NCBI GenBank assembly: GCA_964017185.1
Contig: OZ024878.1
Span: 13,463,351 to 13,527,350 of the forward strand
Direction of reading: 5' to 3'
DNA: 64,000 bases
DNA from: Rugalucina vietnamica
Taxonomy: Eukaryota > Mollusca > Bivalvia > Lucinida > Lucinidae
This document shows, in pieces, positions 32,885-44,609 of this stretch (the first letter of the stretch is position 1; each line of letters opens with the position of its first letter). Position numbers and translations under genes: made by a program. Under the pieces are notes generated by a model. That model saw only the letters and a list, made by a program, of their open reading frames with translations. It was not told where the DNA came from and searched no databases.

Positions 32885-33639
32885 AAAAGGTACAAGTAGG
32901 CAAAGATCAGGAAAAGGCGCAATCAGAAAAAGATTCCCACTCCAAAAACCGAGATGAGAAAAACTAAATTAACAATCAGGTACTTATACCATGAAAACAT
33001 ATCGTAAGTCGAAAGGGCAGCTATTTTCCCAATAGGTGGCCACTCAGTTACCTAAACTTAACTAAACTATGAAAACATACATAAGGCGCCAACAGCACAA
33101 ACAATTTTAAACACCAAGACATAAAACGAAAGAACCACCACAGAAGTATCGCCTTGGAACGATCAGTAATATAAAATTACTGGCGGGCTTAAATCGATTT
33201 TAAAGGTACCTAACCTTACCCTCAGCTTCTGCAGTGGTTCATAGCATTTAGTTAGTTCTTCGGTCCTCGTGGTAAATCTCTAACTAGTCAATGAATCATC
33301 AAGAACAAACAGATAAATCATGGTAAACATCCTGATGAATCAGAAACGAGGACTCAACATATTCACTAAGCTGCCCGATGATGGAGATCCCTGGGCGCCG
33401 AATAACTTACTAACCCCAGAGCAAAAGAAAAACACAAGTTTGACCCCGGTGGGCCAAACAACAGACAAGAAGCTTCGGCCCCAACCAACTAAAATGAATA
33501 CTCCTAGCTTTAAGTCGGGGCCATCATAGAGTCTGAAGCCCTACCTTCCGGCGTGCAATTAAAGAAGGTAGCATAGTTATCAACCATGATTTGGTTAAAA
33601 ACTAAGCATGCAGACTGTCGCATAACATTCAAGTTATAA
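32885..33639 (-). repeat. 5'-truncated Naiad insertion
   Basis: The complete 3' tail plus the last codons of the frame in inverted orientation, from AGGTACAAGTAGGCAAAGAT to CATAACATTCAAGTTATAA. The SECIS-type hairpin is present with the 3' core changed from GGAG to GAAG and a small insertion in the loop. Confidence 0.85.
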
Positions 33640-33994
33640 TCTGAAATAGTTTGCTCTTTATTTCAGAAAATATCTTGCTGGAACATTCTACTACATAGGA
33701 ATATTCAGACGAAGTTTGAGTCAATCTGTAATAGCGTGGGATTGATTATTTTGACATGTTTATTTTATCTGATCATGTGTTGTTTTGATTAGCAGTGTGC
33801 GCTTATTAGAACAATAGTTTGTTACCTTAACGAATACGGTACATACTATTAACAGGCTTATGAAATCGTTGAAGTATAGTTCGATTCCCTGGATTTTCTA
33901 GTGCTTACAAAACTAGGTAATCCGGCACTGTTAATTTGTTTTTAGCTCGACTGCACGAAGTGCATAGAGCTATTGCAGTCACCCCGGTCGTCCA

Positions 33995-34045
33995 CGTTCC
34001 CGTTCCCGTGTGCGTTCCCGTTCCCGTTCCCGTTCCCGTTCCCGT
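33995..34045 (+). repeat. (TTCCCG)n hexamer array
   Basis: About eight units of CGTTCC/TTCCCG with one GTGTGC interruption, just inside the left end of the composite element. Confidence 0.9.
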
Positions 34046-34060
34046 GCGCGTCACACTTGC

Positions 34061-34895
34061 GTTAAAGTTTTCTAGAAGTCCATATCTTGACAACCACTCA
34101 TCAGAAAGCATTCATACTTGGACCATAGATACCCTGTAGGGTTAGCTTTCATTCTATGGCATCGGGCCCCTGGGTCCAGGCCAGGGGGTGGGGCTGGAGG
34201 TTAAAATCTAGAACACCTTCAAAAATGGCAATTATTGTGTTAAAGTTTTCTAGAAGTCCATATCTTGACAACCACTCATCAGAAAGCATTCATACTTGGA
34301 CCATAGATACCCTGAAGGGTTAGCTTTCATTCCATGGCATCGGGCCCCTGGGTCCAGGCCAGGGGGTGGGGCTGGAGGTTAAAATCTAGAACACCTTCAA
34401 AAATGGCAAATATTGTGTTAAAGTTTTCTAGAAGTCCATATCTTGACAACCACTCATCAGAAAGCATTGATACTTGGGCCATTGACACCCTGTAGGGTCG
34501 GCTTTTATTCCATGGCATCAGATCCCTGGGTCCATGCCAGGGGGTGGGGCTAGAGGTTAAAATCTAGAACACCATTAATAATAATGGCTTTTCTGTGATA
34601 TAGTATTCTAGAAGTCTATATCTTGAAAACTTTTTATCAGAGGGCTTTCATACTCGGACCATAGGTACCCTGTAGGGTTGAGTTTCATTCCATGGCATCG
34701 GGCCCCTGGGTCCATGCCTGGGGGGTGGGGCTGGAGGTTAAAAGCTAGAACACTAAAAAATAGATGTACTGCTGGCATATCTTGACAACAACTTATCATA
34801 AAGCATTCATACTTCATACACTTTAGGTTCCATGACATCGGACCTCTGGGTCGGAGTCAGGGGGGCGGGGCTAGAGGTCAAAATCTAGAACTCCC
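34061..34895 (+). repeat. 178-bp tandem repeat, about 4.6 copies
   Basis: Units begin GTTAAAGTTTTCTAGAAGTC at 34061, 34239 and 34417, with a diverged unit at 34597 and a partial one from about 34770. The first two spacings are exactly 178 bp. Each unit contains TGGCATCGGGCCCCTGGGTC and ends AAAATCTAGAACACC. Divergence rises from left to right. Confidence 0.95.
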
Positions 34896-34949
34896 CGAAT
34901 TTTTTTTCTTTTTATTTCTTAATAGAAACAACTTAGGAGGATGGTTGGT

Positions 34950-36440
34950 CATTCATCTTTTGACTTTGTGACACTGACTTGTGTGTCATGACGGTAAGGG
35001 TCGGTTGACCTACTTTCCATGGTTCAGTGATTTTGCATTATATCTTCACACTCAATTAGTATATTTTCTTACTTCTTTCAGATTATGAGTTAGTACGACC
35101 AGGCCTTTGACCCCAACTTACTTATAGGTCACTGTGACCTAATTTCACGGTTCAGTGATTTTGCCTTATATCTTGACACTCAATTAGTATATTTTCATAC
35201 TTTTTTCAGATTATGAGTGAGTATGACCAGACCTTTGACCCCAATATACTTATAGGTCACTGTGACCTAATTTCACGGTTCAGTGATTTTGCCTTATATC
35301 TCGGTACTCAAATGGTTTATGAACAAACTTCTTTCAAAGTATGTTTGCATATGACAAGACCTTTGACCCTGAAGTAGTCCTATGTCACTGTGACCTAATT
35401 TCACGGTTCAGTGATTTTGCCTTATATCTTGACACTCGATTAGTATATTTTGATACTTTTTTCAGATTATGACTGAGTATGACCAGACCTTTGACCCCAA
35501 TATACTTATAGGTCACTGTGACCTAATTTCATGGTTCAGTGATTTTTGCCTTATATCTTGGTACTCGAATGGTTTATGAACAAACTTCTTTCAAAGTATG
35601 TTTGCGTATGACAAGACCTTTGACCCTGAAGTAGTCCTAGGTCACTGTGACCTAATTTCACGGTTCAGTGATTTTGCCTTATATCTTGACATTCAATTAG
35701 TATATTTTCATACTTTTTTCAGATTATGAGTGAGTATGACCAGACCTTTGACCCCAATATACTTATAGGTCACTGTGACCTAATTTCACGGTTCAGTGAC
35801 TTTGCCTTATATCTCGGCACTCAAGTGGTTTATGAACAAACTTCTTTCACACTGTGTTTGCGTATGACAAGACCTTAGACCCTAAAGTAGTCCTAGGCCA
35901 ATATGACCTAATTTCACGCTTCAGTGATTTTCCTTCATATCTCGGCACTCAATTGGTATATGAACATACTTCTTTCACGATATGTATGAGTATGACAAGA
36001 CCTTTGACCGTAAAGTATTCCTGGGTCACTGTGACCTAATTTCATGGTTCAGTGACTTTGCCTTATATCTCGACACTCAGTAGGTATTTTTTCATACTTC
36101 TTTCTGATTATGAATGAGTATGACCACACCTTTAACCCAAACATACTTATAGGTCACTATGACCTAATTTCGTGGTTCAGTGATTTTGCTTTATATCTCA
36201 ACACTGAATGGGTATATTATCATTTTTCTTTCACATTATGAGTAAGTATCACTAGACCTTTGACCCTGCAATACTTATAGGTCAGTGTGACCTTTTTTCA
36301 CGGTTCAGTGATTTTGCCTTGTGTCTTGGCACTCAGTTGGTATATGAACACACTTCTTTCACAATATGAGTGAGACCTTTAAATCTTAGCTAGTTATAGT
36401 TAACTTTCATGGTTCATTGATTTTGCCTTATTGCATCAAG
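34950..36440 (+). repeat. 128-bp tandem repeat, about 12 copies
   Basis: The anchor GGTTCAGTGATTTTGCC recurs at 35021, 35149, 35277, 35405, 35533, 35662, 35790, 35918 (variant), 36046, 36174, 36302 and 36411. Period is 128 bp in nearly all cases, 129 once and 109 in the last. Two unit types alternate over much of the array. Most units include AGGTCACTGTGACCT and GACCTTTGACCCC. Confidence 0.95.
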
Positions 36441-36545
36441 GCAAAAAGATGTATGAGCATAATGCTTTGGGTTACTGGTTGGGTTTGGCCTTATGTTTGA
36501 CAAAGGTCAGAAGCAGTCGAGCACGCTGTCCTGCGACAGCTCTTA

Positions 36546-37006
36546 TTACTATATCTTTCTAGGTGTTTGTCATTTCCAGGTAAAACCATTACAAACCACG
36601 TGATCAAGGCCAGGCATATTAGTTTATAAAGGCGAGCGATTTGCTGTGTACATGCCATGGTCTCGAGGTTATAAAAAAAAATTTCAAGCTCAGCTCAGCT
36701 GAGCATGTTGTTAACTTTGAAATTAATAGTCAAAAATATTCGAAAGTTTAGTTTCAGAACTCGAAAACTAGTAAGGATCTCTGACGGTGGTAATGGGAGC
36801 CATAATGTATAGCTGCCTCAGATTTTGATAAAAATAAATGTTGGTCAAATGTTTCTGTTTTTGTATGCATGTTTGCTGGTAGTCCATAGTTTATGATATT
36901 GGATTGAGGTTCTTGTTTCTAACGAAGTACTGCTTTATTTTTGGGTTAAAATGGGTATATTTTGTATTAAAAATATAGAAAAATAGAAAAGTATTTATTT
37001 AACATT
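36546..37006. other. No recognisable feature
   Basis: AT-rich DNA without a supported frame or repeat. Confidence 0.35.
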
Positions 37007-37105
37007 GTTCCCCCCCGAGTCCCAAGAAATCGCTTTGCATATGAATGTATTGTCATATTATACATAATATACGTGAATGGCGTTCTGGGACTCGGGGGGG
37101 GGAAC
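37007..37105. repeat. Small element with C-run/G-run inverted ends
   Basis: GTTCCCCCCCGAGTCCCA at 37007-37024 is mirrored by TGGGACTCGGGGGGGGGAAC at 37086-37105, enclosing about 60 AT-rich bases with a TATTATACATAATATA palindrome. It is a hairpin-forming unit of about 100 bp. Confidence 0.7.
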
Positions 37106-38809
37106 AGTACCCTACAGCCCAAAATGTTATCTCAGTACTAGAGCCCAAGTATGTGAACGTGTTTTTAACTTAAAATTAAAAAGAAAACAAAAAGCAGTTA
37201 GGTTGTATGCCATATATAAAGTACAAAAATGGATATATACATTTGTTTCGAAAATTACCCCCAATCTATTTGATTTATAACCACTTTTATGTTCCATTCC
37301 CCAGAAAATGAGGGTACTGTACATTCTGTGGAACAACGTTTTGTAATCATTCTATACTAATACTGTCCACTTGTTTACACGGCCAATAACCTCTTGCACC
37401 ACAAACAGTAACATTGTTGGACTGTTTTCCTATTTTTTTTATATATGTATTAACTTCCAAATCAACAACTTTTCAGTCAGGTCGGTACGATGCCACCACT
37501 GTCTAGGTATTAGCCAGTACCATGGGAACGTAAAATATCTTTGTCATTGGTACAATACAGCGACGTTAAGTTTCAAATCACCAACTTTAAGGGTGTTTAC
37601 TCAATTTTCCATTCATTCTCAAAAAAGTACATTTGCTTATTATATCACGTTCGGCATCAAAACAAGAACCTTTCAGTTCTTTAATGAAATTGAATCTAAA
37701 GAGGCCCTGGGTTTGATACACTCGTGGGAAGTCGTGCTGTGCCCGAGACACACTATACCCCCCTTGAGTACTTGGTACAAGAAGTAATACGTGGCTCAAT
37801 CCCAAAATGATTGAAAAAATGTTCCTATTAAAGGATGCTCGGCCATAATCTAATCAAATCAAAAATAACTTTTATGATTATAATCACTTCAACACAACCA
37901 TTATTTTGAAACGAGACACATGTAAGACAAGCCAAGTTCTGTTTGCGGGTGTGCCTGGAGTTTTTTTCTCTGGGTTCTCATGTTTTCGTCCACCTACTGT
38001 TTGGTAATTCTCATACAAGCTGAAATAATCTTGAAAGAGACATTAAAGCGAATCAGAAAAATAAATACATTGAAGGCCGTGTTGTAACAGGTTTATACGG
38101 TAAATAAATATTCATGCAAGGTTGCTCAGTGTGACCAAGTTTTGTCACAATGGGCCGTGTCTGGAGAAAATGTTTTTTGTTGTTTTGTTTTGGTTAAGAT
38201 CGAACTCTAATCAAGCTGTGCAAGACATAGAAGATGGATTGAAGTTTTGTTCATTAATGACACAATTCTGTGTAGCTGGCTGGTCATCGCTGATCTGGGT
38301 ATAACAGTGCCTTGTATAATGTTTGGTAGTACTAAGACAATAATATTATACAGGTAACTGCTAAAGGTTTGTACCCAAAATGTTGACGTCGTAATATTTC
38401 AATTTTATTTCAATGGCATTATGCATGTTTATCGCACTTTACACAGTGTCGCATGCACAAAATATGATACAATAGTGGAATTAAAGGACTACAAGCAAGG
38501 AAAAGCGAAAAATTAAATTTTTCTCACATATGAAATTTTGACCCCCACCCCCGCTAAAATCGCCTTTTTTACACTATTTGGAGGAAATAGTCAAAACTTT
38601 TAATAGTTGTAGGTTAAGAATACATTGGGCTTTTGCCCTAATCATGAAATACTACCACCAGAGCCTTTGAGACATTGTTATGGTATTTTGAAAACGAGGC
38701 ATAAAACCCCTAAGAATGTCACAGATTCTTTATCCTGCTCATTAATGTTACCTGAGGACCATTGGTCCTGAGAACGCTCACCTGAAGCCTGATCTTGAAG
38801 TATTAAGTC
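37106..38809. other. Mostly unassigned; one SINE tail
   Basis: Contains a diverged copy of the SINE 3' tail at about 37922-38060 (compare 3782-3940). No gene is supported in the rest. Confidence 0.4.
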
Positions 38810-38945
38810 ATCATTAAAGGAGTACCCACAATGTATGTTTTGGATCAAAAATAAGAAAAATAGGAATGCAAACCCATTTTTCTATACTAATATGGGATTT
38901 AAAAGGGTACACATTTCACGGACACGTTTTCTTGACGATAAACCC
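38810..38945 (-). repeat. Half copy of MITE M2
   Basis: Only the arm with GTACCCACAATGTATGTTTT and ATAAGAAAAATAGG is present, ending near CACGTTTTCTTGACGAT. Confidence 0.6.
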
Positions 38946-39822
38946 AATGGGATTTCACACAGAAGAAATGCTACCCAAAGATGCCGATTAAATTGTATTA
39001 TAATGTTGTGTCTGTCTTTAAATATACTGGGATTCTGGTCGACAATACTTTTCCGTTTTGTTCGACAATGCTCCATTCGCATCCTTCGCTCTTCATTCTT
39101 GTTGAGATGCAATTATCATGAACAGCGTGTCTACATAAATTAATCAGAAATCAAGCAAACTAGTCAGACATACGGGCGCCTTTACAAAGTCCATAGTTCT
39201 TATTTTTGAACTGAAACCAATATCCCTGTAAGCTATCATTTGAGTAAGTTACATTTGTTAACGTTGCTCCCATTCAGCTATGGCCCAGACAATTGTATGA
39301 AAAATAGCAGTATAAGAAGCACTGCTTGAACTTGAAAAACGCCTTCCGTCGCGCTTCAGAGGCACTCTTCTATACTTCAAAGAATCTTGTCGATTCACAG
39401 CATATGGCTTCAACAATAAATAAGCGTTCAGTTACACGACAGCCTTTGTATATCTGGGTGCAGCTATGATATTTTATTACATATGAGCCGCCTCATGGGA
39501 AAACCAACAATCTGCATAGGCGAAAACAAAGACGCAGATCAGCTTCGCGGTAACCGCGAAGCTGATCAGCGCCTTTGTTTTCGCTACACGGATAGCACAA
39601 TCCCTCTTCTACTGTAATCCAAAATATCAAGCTTCTAGCCTGCTTCTGTGACTGTACAAGCCATTTTGTGTCAGAGCTGGTCGGTACCCCAAATTGTTGA
39701 TTTTCTCACGCACAGGCTCACATATAAAAAGTGTACTTCGGTCAGAAAAGGGCATGGCTGGGCACTTGTACCATGCTTAATATTGACCGACATATGTTGC
39801 CAATTATTTGCATACCATCGAG

Positions 39823-39854
<32 letters not shown>

Positions 39855-40110
39855 AGCTATTTTGTAGCTAGCACATTAGGGTGTAAATACATGTCGATCA
39901 TATATATAATGGCATGACTACACTGTTAACTGTTTTGCTGATTCCAATAATGATGCGGAAGCAATTTTCGAACTACGTCAGTAGAATGTTGTGACACAAT
40001 TATTAAACAACGTTTAAAAAACAGCAAGATCATCATCAACAACAAACACAAACAATGCGACAGGCATTACGAAAACACGCCCATGTAATATACAGATTTT
40101 TCCTAATCTG
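38945..40110 (+). repeat. Duplicated block P, copy D (halves swapped)
   Basis: The second half of block P (38945-39830) is followed by a TATC microsatellite (39826-39855) and then by the first half of P (39855-40110). The site that holds M1 in copies A and B is empty here (near 39000), while another M1 sits at 39485-39719. Confidence 0.75.
39485..39719 (+). mobile_element. MITE family M1, copy f (complete, with target duplication)
   Basis: A 235-bp copy with ends GAGCC and GGCTC, flanked by ACATAT on both sides (39479-39484 and 39720-39725). The paralogous sequences at about 22505 and 28255 read TTACATATAAAAAGTG without insertion, which fixes the element borders. The central palindrome (39520-39584) has TCGCGG-TAA-CCGCGA. 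Confidence 0.85.
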
Positions 40111-40479
40111 TTAAAACTTATTTATACTTCAAAGATTCTTGTCTATACAGTAATTCTTTTTGGCTCTATGTTGTCAAATCGATGGGGTCACTGAAGAGGC
40201 TTAAGTAGTCGAAACCACGGTATGACCCATCCCCTTTCTCATTAATATGTTCACTACTCTTAAAGGATCTGTTTTATTTTTTTTATTTCTTCTTACACAG
40301 CAAATGACAGTGCATTGTCTAAAACACCATCTCATTTGTTTGTATGTATTTATGATTCTTTTTTTTTTTTTTTTTTTTTTTTGTATCTATCATTTGTGCG
40401 TATGAATTTTTGGACGAATATATTGATTTGTGTAAATTTAATAACATTACAAAGTTTTTGATAACCCAATGTATGTGAT
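40111..40479. other. No gene; poly(T) run
   Basis: Contains a run of about 22 T at 40360-40382 and a short sequence near 40160-40260 that recurs, diverged, at 41330-41420. No coding region. Confidence 0.45.
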
Positions 40480-42156
40480 TTTTCCAATATTCAAAATGTT
40501 TAGCTTCTAACTTTCTCATGGTCGATTTGATTCGTTTCCAGCAACATTCGGCTAGCAAAACGGTTTCTTTCTAGTGACATAATTTAAATGACCGTCGTTT
40601 AGATATGTGTCTGATATCAGCTTCAAGTTACAAAGACGCCAAAGGATCAAACAATAATATTTTATTCATCATGTTACTTATACATGTACAACTGAAATAT
40701 TCTTGTCAAAATAAATTTCAGACATGATGGCGGATGCGTTGAGTCTTGAATACATTATGCATTTTATATCTTTATCTTGGTATCTCAAGTTAGTTACCAT
40801 AAAAAGATAAATGTACATAGGGCCTAGATATTTAATTCCAATCCTCAAGAACCTTATTCTAACTGCGAAAGAAATGTACAACTTCACTATTTCTTTTGAA
40901 AAAAGAAGCACATAAAAAGAAAAGTAAAGTAAATACAGTGCTATAGTTTATACCACATTATATTATAGAACATTTTGATACTGTTCAGTTCACAACAAAC
41001 GGTACATTTTCAAGAACAATAATCACTGCTTTAACACACGATTGAACAATTTTCTTTTGTATCTTCTTGCTTAAATGACACGTTACACTTAAATGATTCT
41101 TTCCACTCTTTCCAATCTTCATTTGCGTTTTGTTCTATATTTCTGCACATCGGAGCAGAGCAAAAGGTGTCAGTTCTTATGAATTTCGCTTCTGGAAACT
41201 ATCGATCTTAAATATACGTACTACATGTATCAATGTTTGATAGTTCTCACGAGTCAAGCCAAATTTCTTGATGAAATGTCACACTAAGCATAATGAAGAT
41301 CTAAAGTTTTAAGTTGCAAAATTACAGTAATTGTCTTTGGCTCCATGTTGCCAAATCTGAAGAGGCTTGAATAGCCGAAGCCGCGGTATGGCCCATCGCC
41401 TGTCTCATAAATATGCTCACTGCTCTTAAAGGATCTCATTTTTATTTTTATCTATTGTTTTAAGCGGCAATGAAAACTTTCCTCGTGGCCGATTACCACA
41501 TATAAGTAATTGACAGTGGCGGCAGCATTTTCGTAGAATGATAGCACTAGATGACATAATGCCAATTAGATTATTTGATAAATGAATGTATTACTCAGAA
41601 ATTTTATAGCTTTATTTAAGGTTGGCTATCACGATATAAGAGTTCTTCTTATTGTGCTTAGTACGCTTGGAGTTGTTTTGAGATGAGCGTTTTCATTTGT
41701 CTCTGCTAAATGACTGACAATAGCGCTAACTGCTTAGTGTGATTGAACTTTGCAACTGATTTTCCAGCAAAACATATTAATTTTCATTTCGAAAACGGTC
41801 TTGTGTTACATAGTGTATCTGACCAGGGTTTACACTTGTGGCTTCCTCATATTTTAGTTTTTATTAATCTTACTCTGTGGTGTTCACTCCAGTGCCAGTG
41901 TGCTATAAGCAATACATTTTAGATGACTGTTCCAAATAATTCAGGAATCGATGCATGCCAAATTGAGGAAATATTTCCCTCTATGCTCTGACGACATAAA
42001 GACGTTAAAGGTTTTGTTTTCATAATACTTGTATTTCTAGAACAAACACTGATTTAACAAGGCAAAATTTACCATGCCAGTAAATCCCAAGTTCTGTGGT
42101 GTCCTCTTGGCGTTCATATGGCTCTACATGGCTGGGCATATAAAATGGATAATGAT
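40480..42156 (+). repeat. Dispersed block Z, copy 1
   Basis: Related in the same orientation to 49100-50190 (shared AACAATTTTCTTTTG-type and AGATTATTTGATAAATGAAT stretches). Its right part (41750-41990) matches 51245-51290 and 51890-52020, showing that blocks Z and X were once joined. No gene supported. Confidence 0.65.
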
Positions 42157-42288
42157 AAGGTACAAGTAGGCAATGATCAGGAAAAGGCGCAATCAGAAAG
42201 AAATTCCCACTCCAAAAACCGAAGTGGGAAAATCTACATTGACAATTAGGCACTTATACTTAGAAAACATATCGTAAGCCGGGTGAGG
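42157..42288 (-). repeat. Naiad 3' tail fragment
   Basis: About 130 bp of the tail end, from AAGGTACAAGTAGGCAATGA to ACATATCGTAAGCCG. Confidence 0.8.
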
Positions 42289-43447
42289 CGTGAGTTTTTA
42301 TTGATTTAAATAACTCCCTCACTGGCATCTACCTTTGAAAAAAGGATCATCTATCTCTTAATAAGTCTTTGTTGCTCCCTTGGTCTATGGTCTACCATTT
42401 GTTCCAATAGGTGTGATCTTTTATTGATTTAAACCACTCCCTCATTGGCATCTACCTTTGAGTATCTATCTCTAAGTGAATCTTAGTTGCTCCCTTGCTG
42501 TACCATTTATATCAATCGTATCGTAAATATTTGTTGCTTAAGGTATTTCCCATTGACGTCATGAAGACATTTGTGCCAGTTCCTGGTCGCTATCTATTTT
42601 TACATTGAAACTGTGTGGGGTCGTGCGGCGTTGGCAGTATATTGAAAACGTTATTTTTTAACTTAAACATACATTTGTCATGTATGTCATGGACACTTAC
42701 GGCTGAGCAGTAAATATGCCGGCTGGACAATAATTATATAGAAATATTCTGGTGATGTATTACAGTTTAGTAGGTACTGGCTTTGTTTCTATTCGTGTAT
42801 GTATACTAAAGGACTTTGAAAACGCCTCACTATACATCGGTTATCATTTTGATTAAAACTGGTTAAAAGTAATCTGAAATATAAAATGCACATAACATAA
42901 AAGTGTGTACCTTGATATGATCAACAATATTTATTCATAAAGATTCGTATGCTAAATTGTTTGCTAATGCTGTTTTCTTCATACGTAACGTTTTTGTTGT
43001 TTTGTCAAAGAAAACCTTAGGACGGCTACAAAAAGGCCTTTTGTGAAAAACAAATCATCTCCGGTGATTGCGTACAACCTTAAGCACAAGAAAAAAGCAA
43101 AATAATAATGGGGACTTTCGATCAATGCCGTTTAAGGAGCTAGCGTTTTCGCTGACGTCAAGCGCAAAGTGGCCATAACACAGACATACCGATTTTCAGC
43201 GCCAAACGTTATGGTATTTTTTAAATAGAGGCTTAAAGTCCTAAACGTTTCTGGCAAATTTATCACTAAATTGTGTACTATAAACGGATGATCCAGTAAC
43301 ACGACATGCTTGCTTTCGGCTGCGATAAAACATGTGATATTCTACAAATCTTTTTAAGCTGAAAGTTATGGTGCCTGATTCTTTATTAAAAGCTAGCATC
43401 ATAGCAGATTTGATGGAAGAATGACATTTAAATAAAATTTATTGATG
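42289..43447. other. No recognisable gene
   Basis: Holds a short direct repeat (GATTTAAATAACTCCCTCAC near 42303 and GATTTAAACCACTCCCTCAT near 42426). I see no other structure. Confidence 0.4.
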
Positions 43448-43672
43448 ATATGTGCCGCATCGTGAGAAAATGTGATTATTGCCTATGCGAAAACAAAGGC
43501 GCAGATCAGCTGTGCAGTAACTGCACAGTTGATCAGCGCCTTTGTTAGTACAATTCCTCTTCTTACTAGATCCGACATTTTAAGCTTCTAGCCTTTATCT
43601 GTGACTCCACAGATCGGTTTGTGTCAGACCTGGTCGGAAACCCCGAAGACCGGTTTTCTTGCGGCGCGGCTC
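43448..43672 (+). mobile_element. MITE family M1, copy g
   Basis: From GTGCCGCATCGTGAGAAAAT to GCGGCGCGGCTC. The palindrome lacks its last ten or so bases (GCCTTTGTTAGTACAATTCC), so it no longer closes. Confidence 0.65.
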
Positions 43673-43902
43673 GTATGATTTCAATATATGTTATGGTTCA
43701 GTGTGTGTTTGGCATTTAACTTCTACAGTTCTATTCATTTTAAATCACTTCATAAGAAACGATGCCTATAGCACGTGCGAAATAAAGCCAGATGTAAGGT
43801 GTGATAGTGGCTCATGTGTTTTGATTTTCCAATTGTATTGATGCTGTACATTCACTGTTAACTATGAAAATTCTTTCACCACTAACCTACAAATGAGAAA
43901 AC

Positions 43903-44183
43903 CAGTAATTTTATATTACTGATCGTTCTAAGGCGATATTTCAGTCGTGGTCCTTATTGATTTATGTCTTGGTGTTAAAACTTCTTGTGCTGTTTGCGCC
44001 TTATGTATCTTTTCATAACTGAGTGGCCAATTATTGGGAAAATAGCTGCTCATTCGGCTTACTATATGTTTGCATGGTATAAGTTCCTGATTGTTAATTA
44101 AGGTTTTCCCCACCTCGGTTTTTAATGAGGGATTCTCTTTCTGATTGCGCTTTTTCCTGACCGTTGCCTTCATGTACCTTTTT
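43903..44183 (+). repeat. Naiad 3' tail fragment
   Basis: From CAGTAATTTTATATTACTGA to CATGTACCTTTTT. It abuts directly an inverted M1 copy. Confidence 0.8.
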
Positions 44184-44375
44184 GAAGAGGTCCGACACAG
44201 ACTGGTCTGTACCGTCACAGAAGATGGCTAGAAGCTTGAAATTTTGCATTTAAAAAGTAGAGGATTGTTCTTTCCGTGTATGGAAAACAAAGGCACTGAT
44301 CAGCTTCGCGGTTACGGCGAAGCTGATCTGCGTGTTTGTTTTCGCTATTCTGATTGTTGGTATTCTCAAGATGGG
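44184..44375 (-). mobile_element. MITE family M1, copy h
   Basis: Inverted copy with the palindrome centred on TTCGCGG-TTA-CGGCGAA (one mismatch), flanked by GACTGGTCTGTACCGTCACA and ending near TTGGTATTCTCAAGATGGG. Confidence 0.65.
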
Positions 44376-44609
44376 ACTCAAAGGCTTTTTTTAATCAGCC
44401 GAAGAATGTCCACATAGAGCTTTTATTTTATCACTTGGAATTATACTATGCTATGTGTTAAACATAATAGTGTTCAACAAAGTCTTATAATATCTAATAA
44501 TCAAAAATTAAAGATGGTCTTTCTAATTAAAGAGAGACGAACCATGATATCTTAACAAATATCCTACAATTACAAAAAGAAAATAAAATAATTCAAATAC
44601 CTGTACGCA

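Larger units (their letters stand above)
33944..36545 (+). mobile_element. Composite non-autonomous element with internal satellites
   Basis: The left end is a 28-nt hairpin (33944-33971: AGCTC, TGCAC, loop GAA, GTGCA, GAGCT). The right end has GCAGTCGAGC (36513-36522), the exact inverse of GCTCGACTGC at 33945-33954, followed by a perfect hairpin GCTGTC-CTGC-GACAGC (36525-36540). Between them lie a TTCCCG hexamer array, a 178-bp tandem array and a 128-bp tandem array. No protein is encoded. The layout recalls bivalve elements that carry satellite arrays in their interior; superfamily undetermined. Confidence 0.6.

Noticed and set aside
34061-36440. CRISPR array
   Set aside because: The repeats are 178 and 128 bp head to tail without unique spacers, and the genome is eukaryotic. 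They are satellites.
36513-36545. Helitron 3' end
   Set aside because: There is a terminal-type hairpin, but it is not followed by CTRR, and the element also has inverted end motifs, which Helitrons lack.
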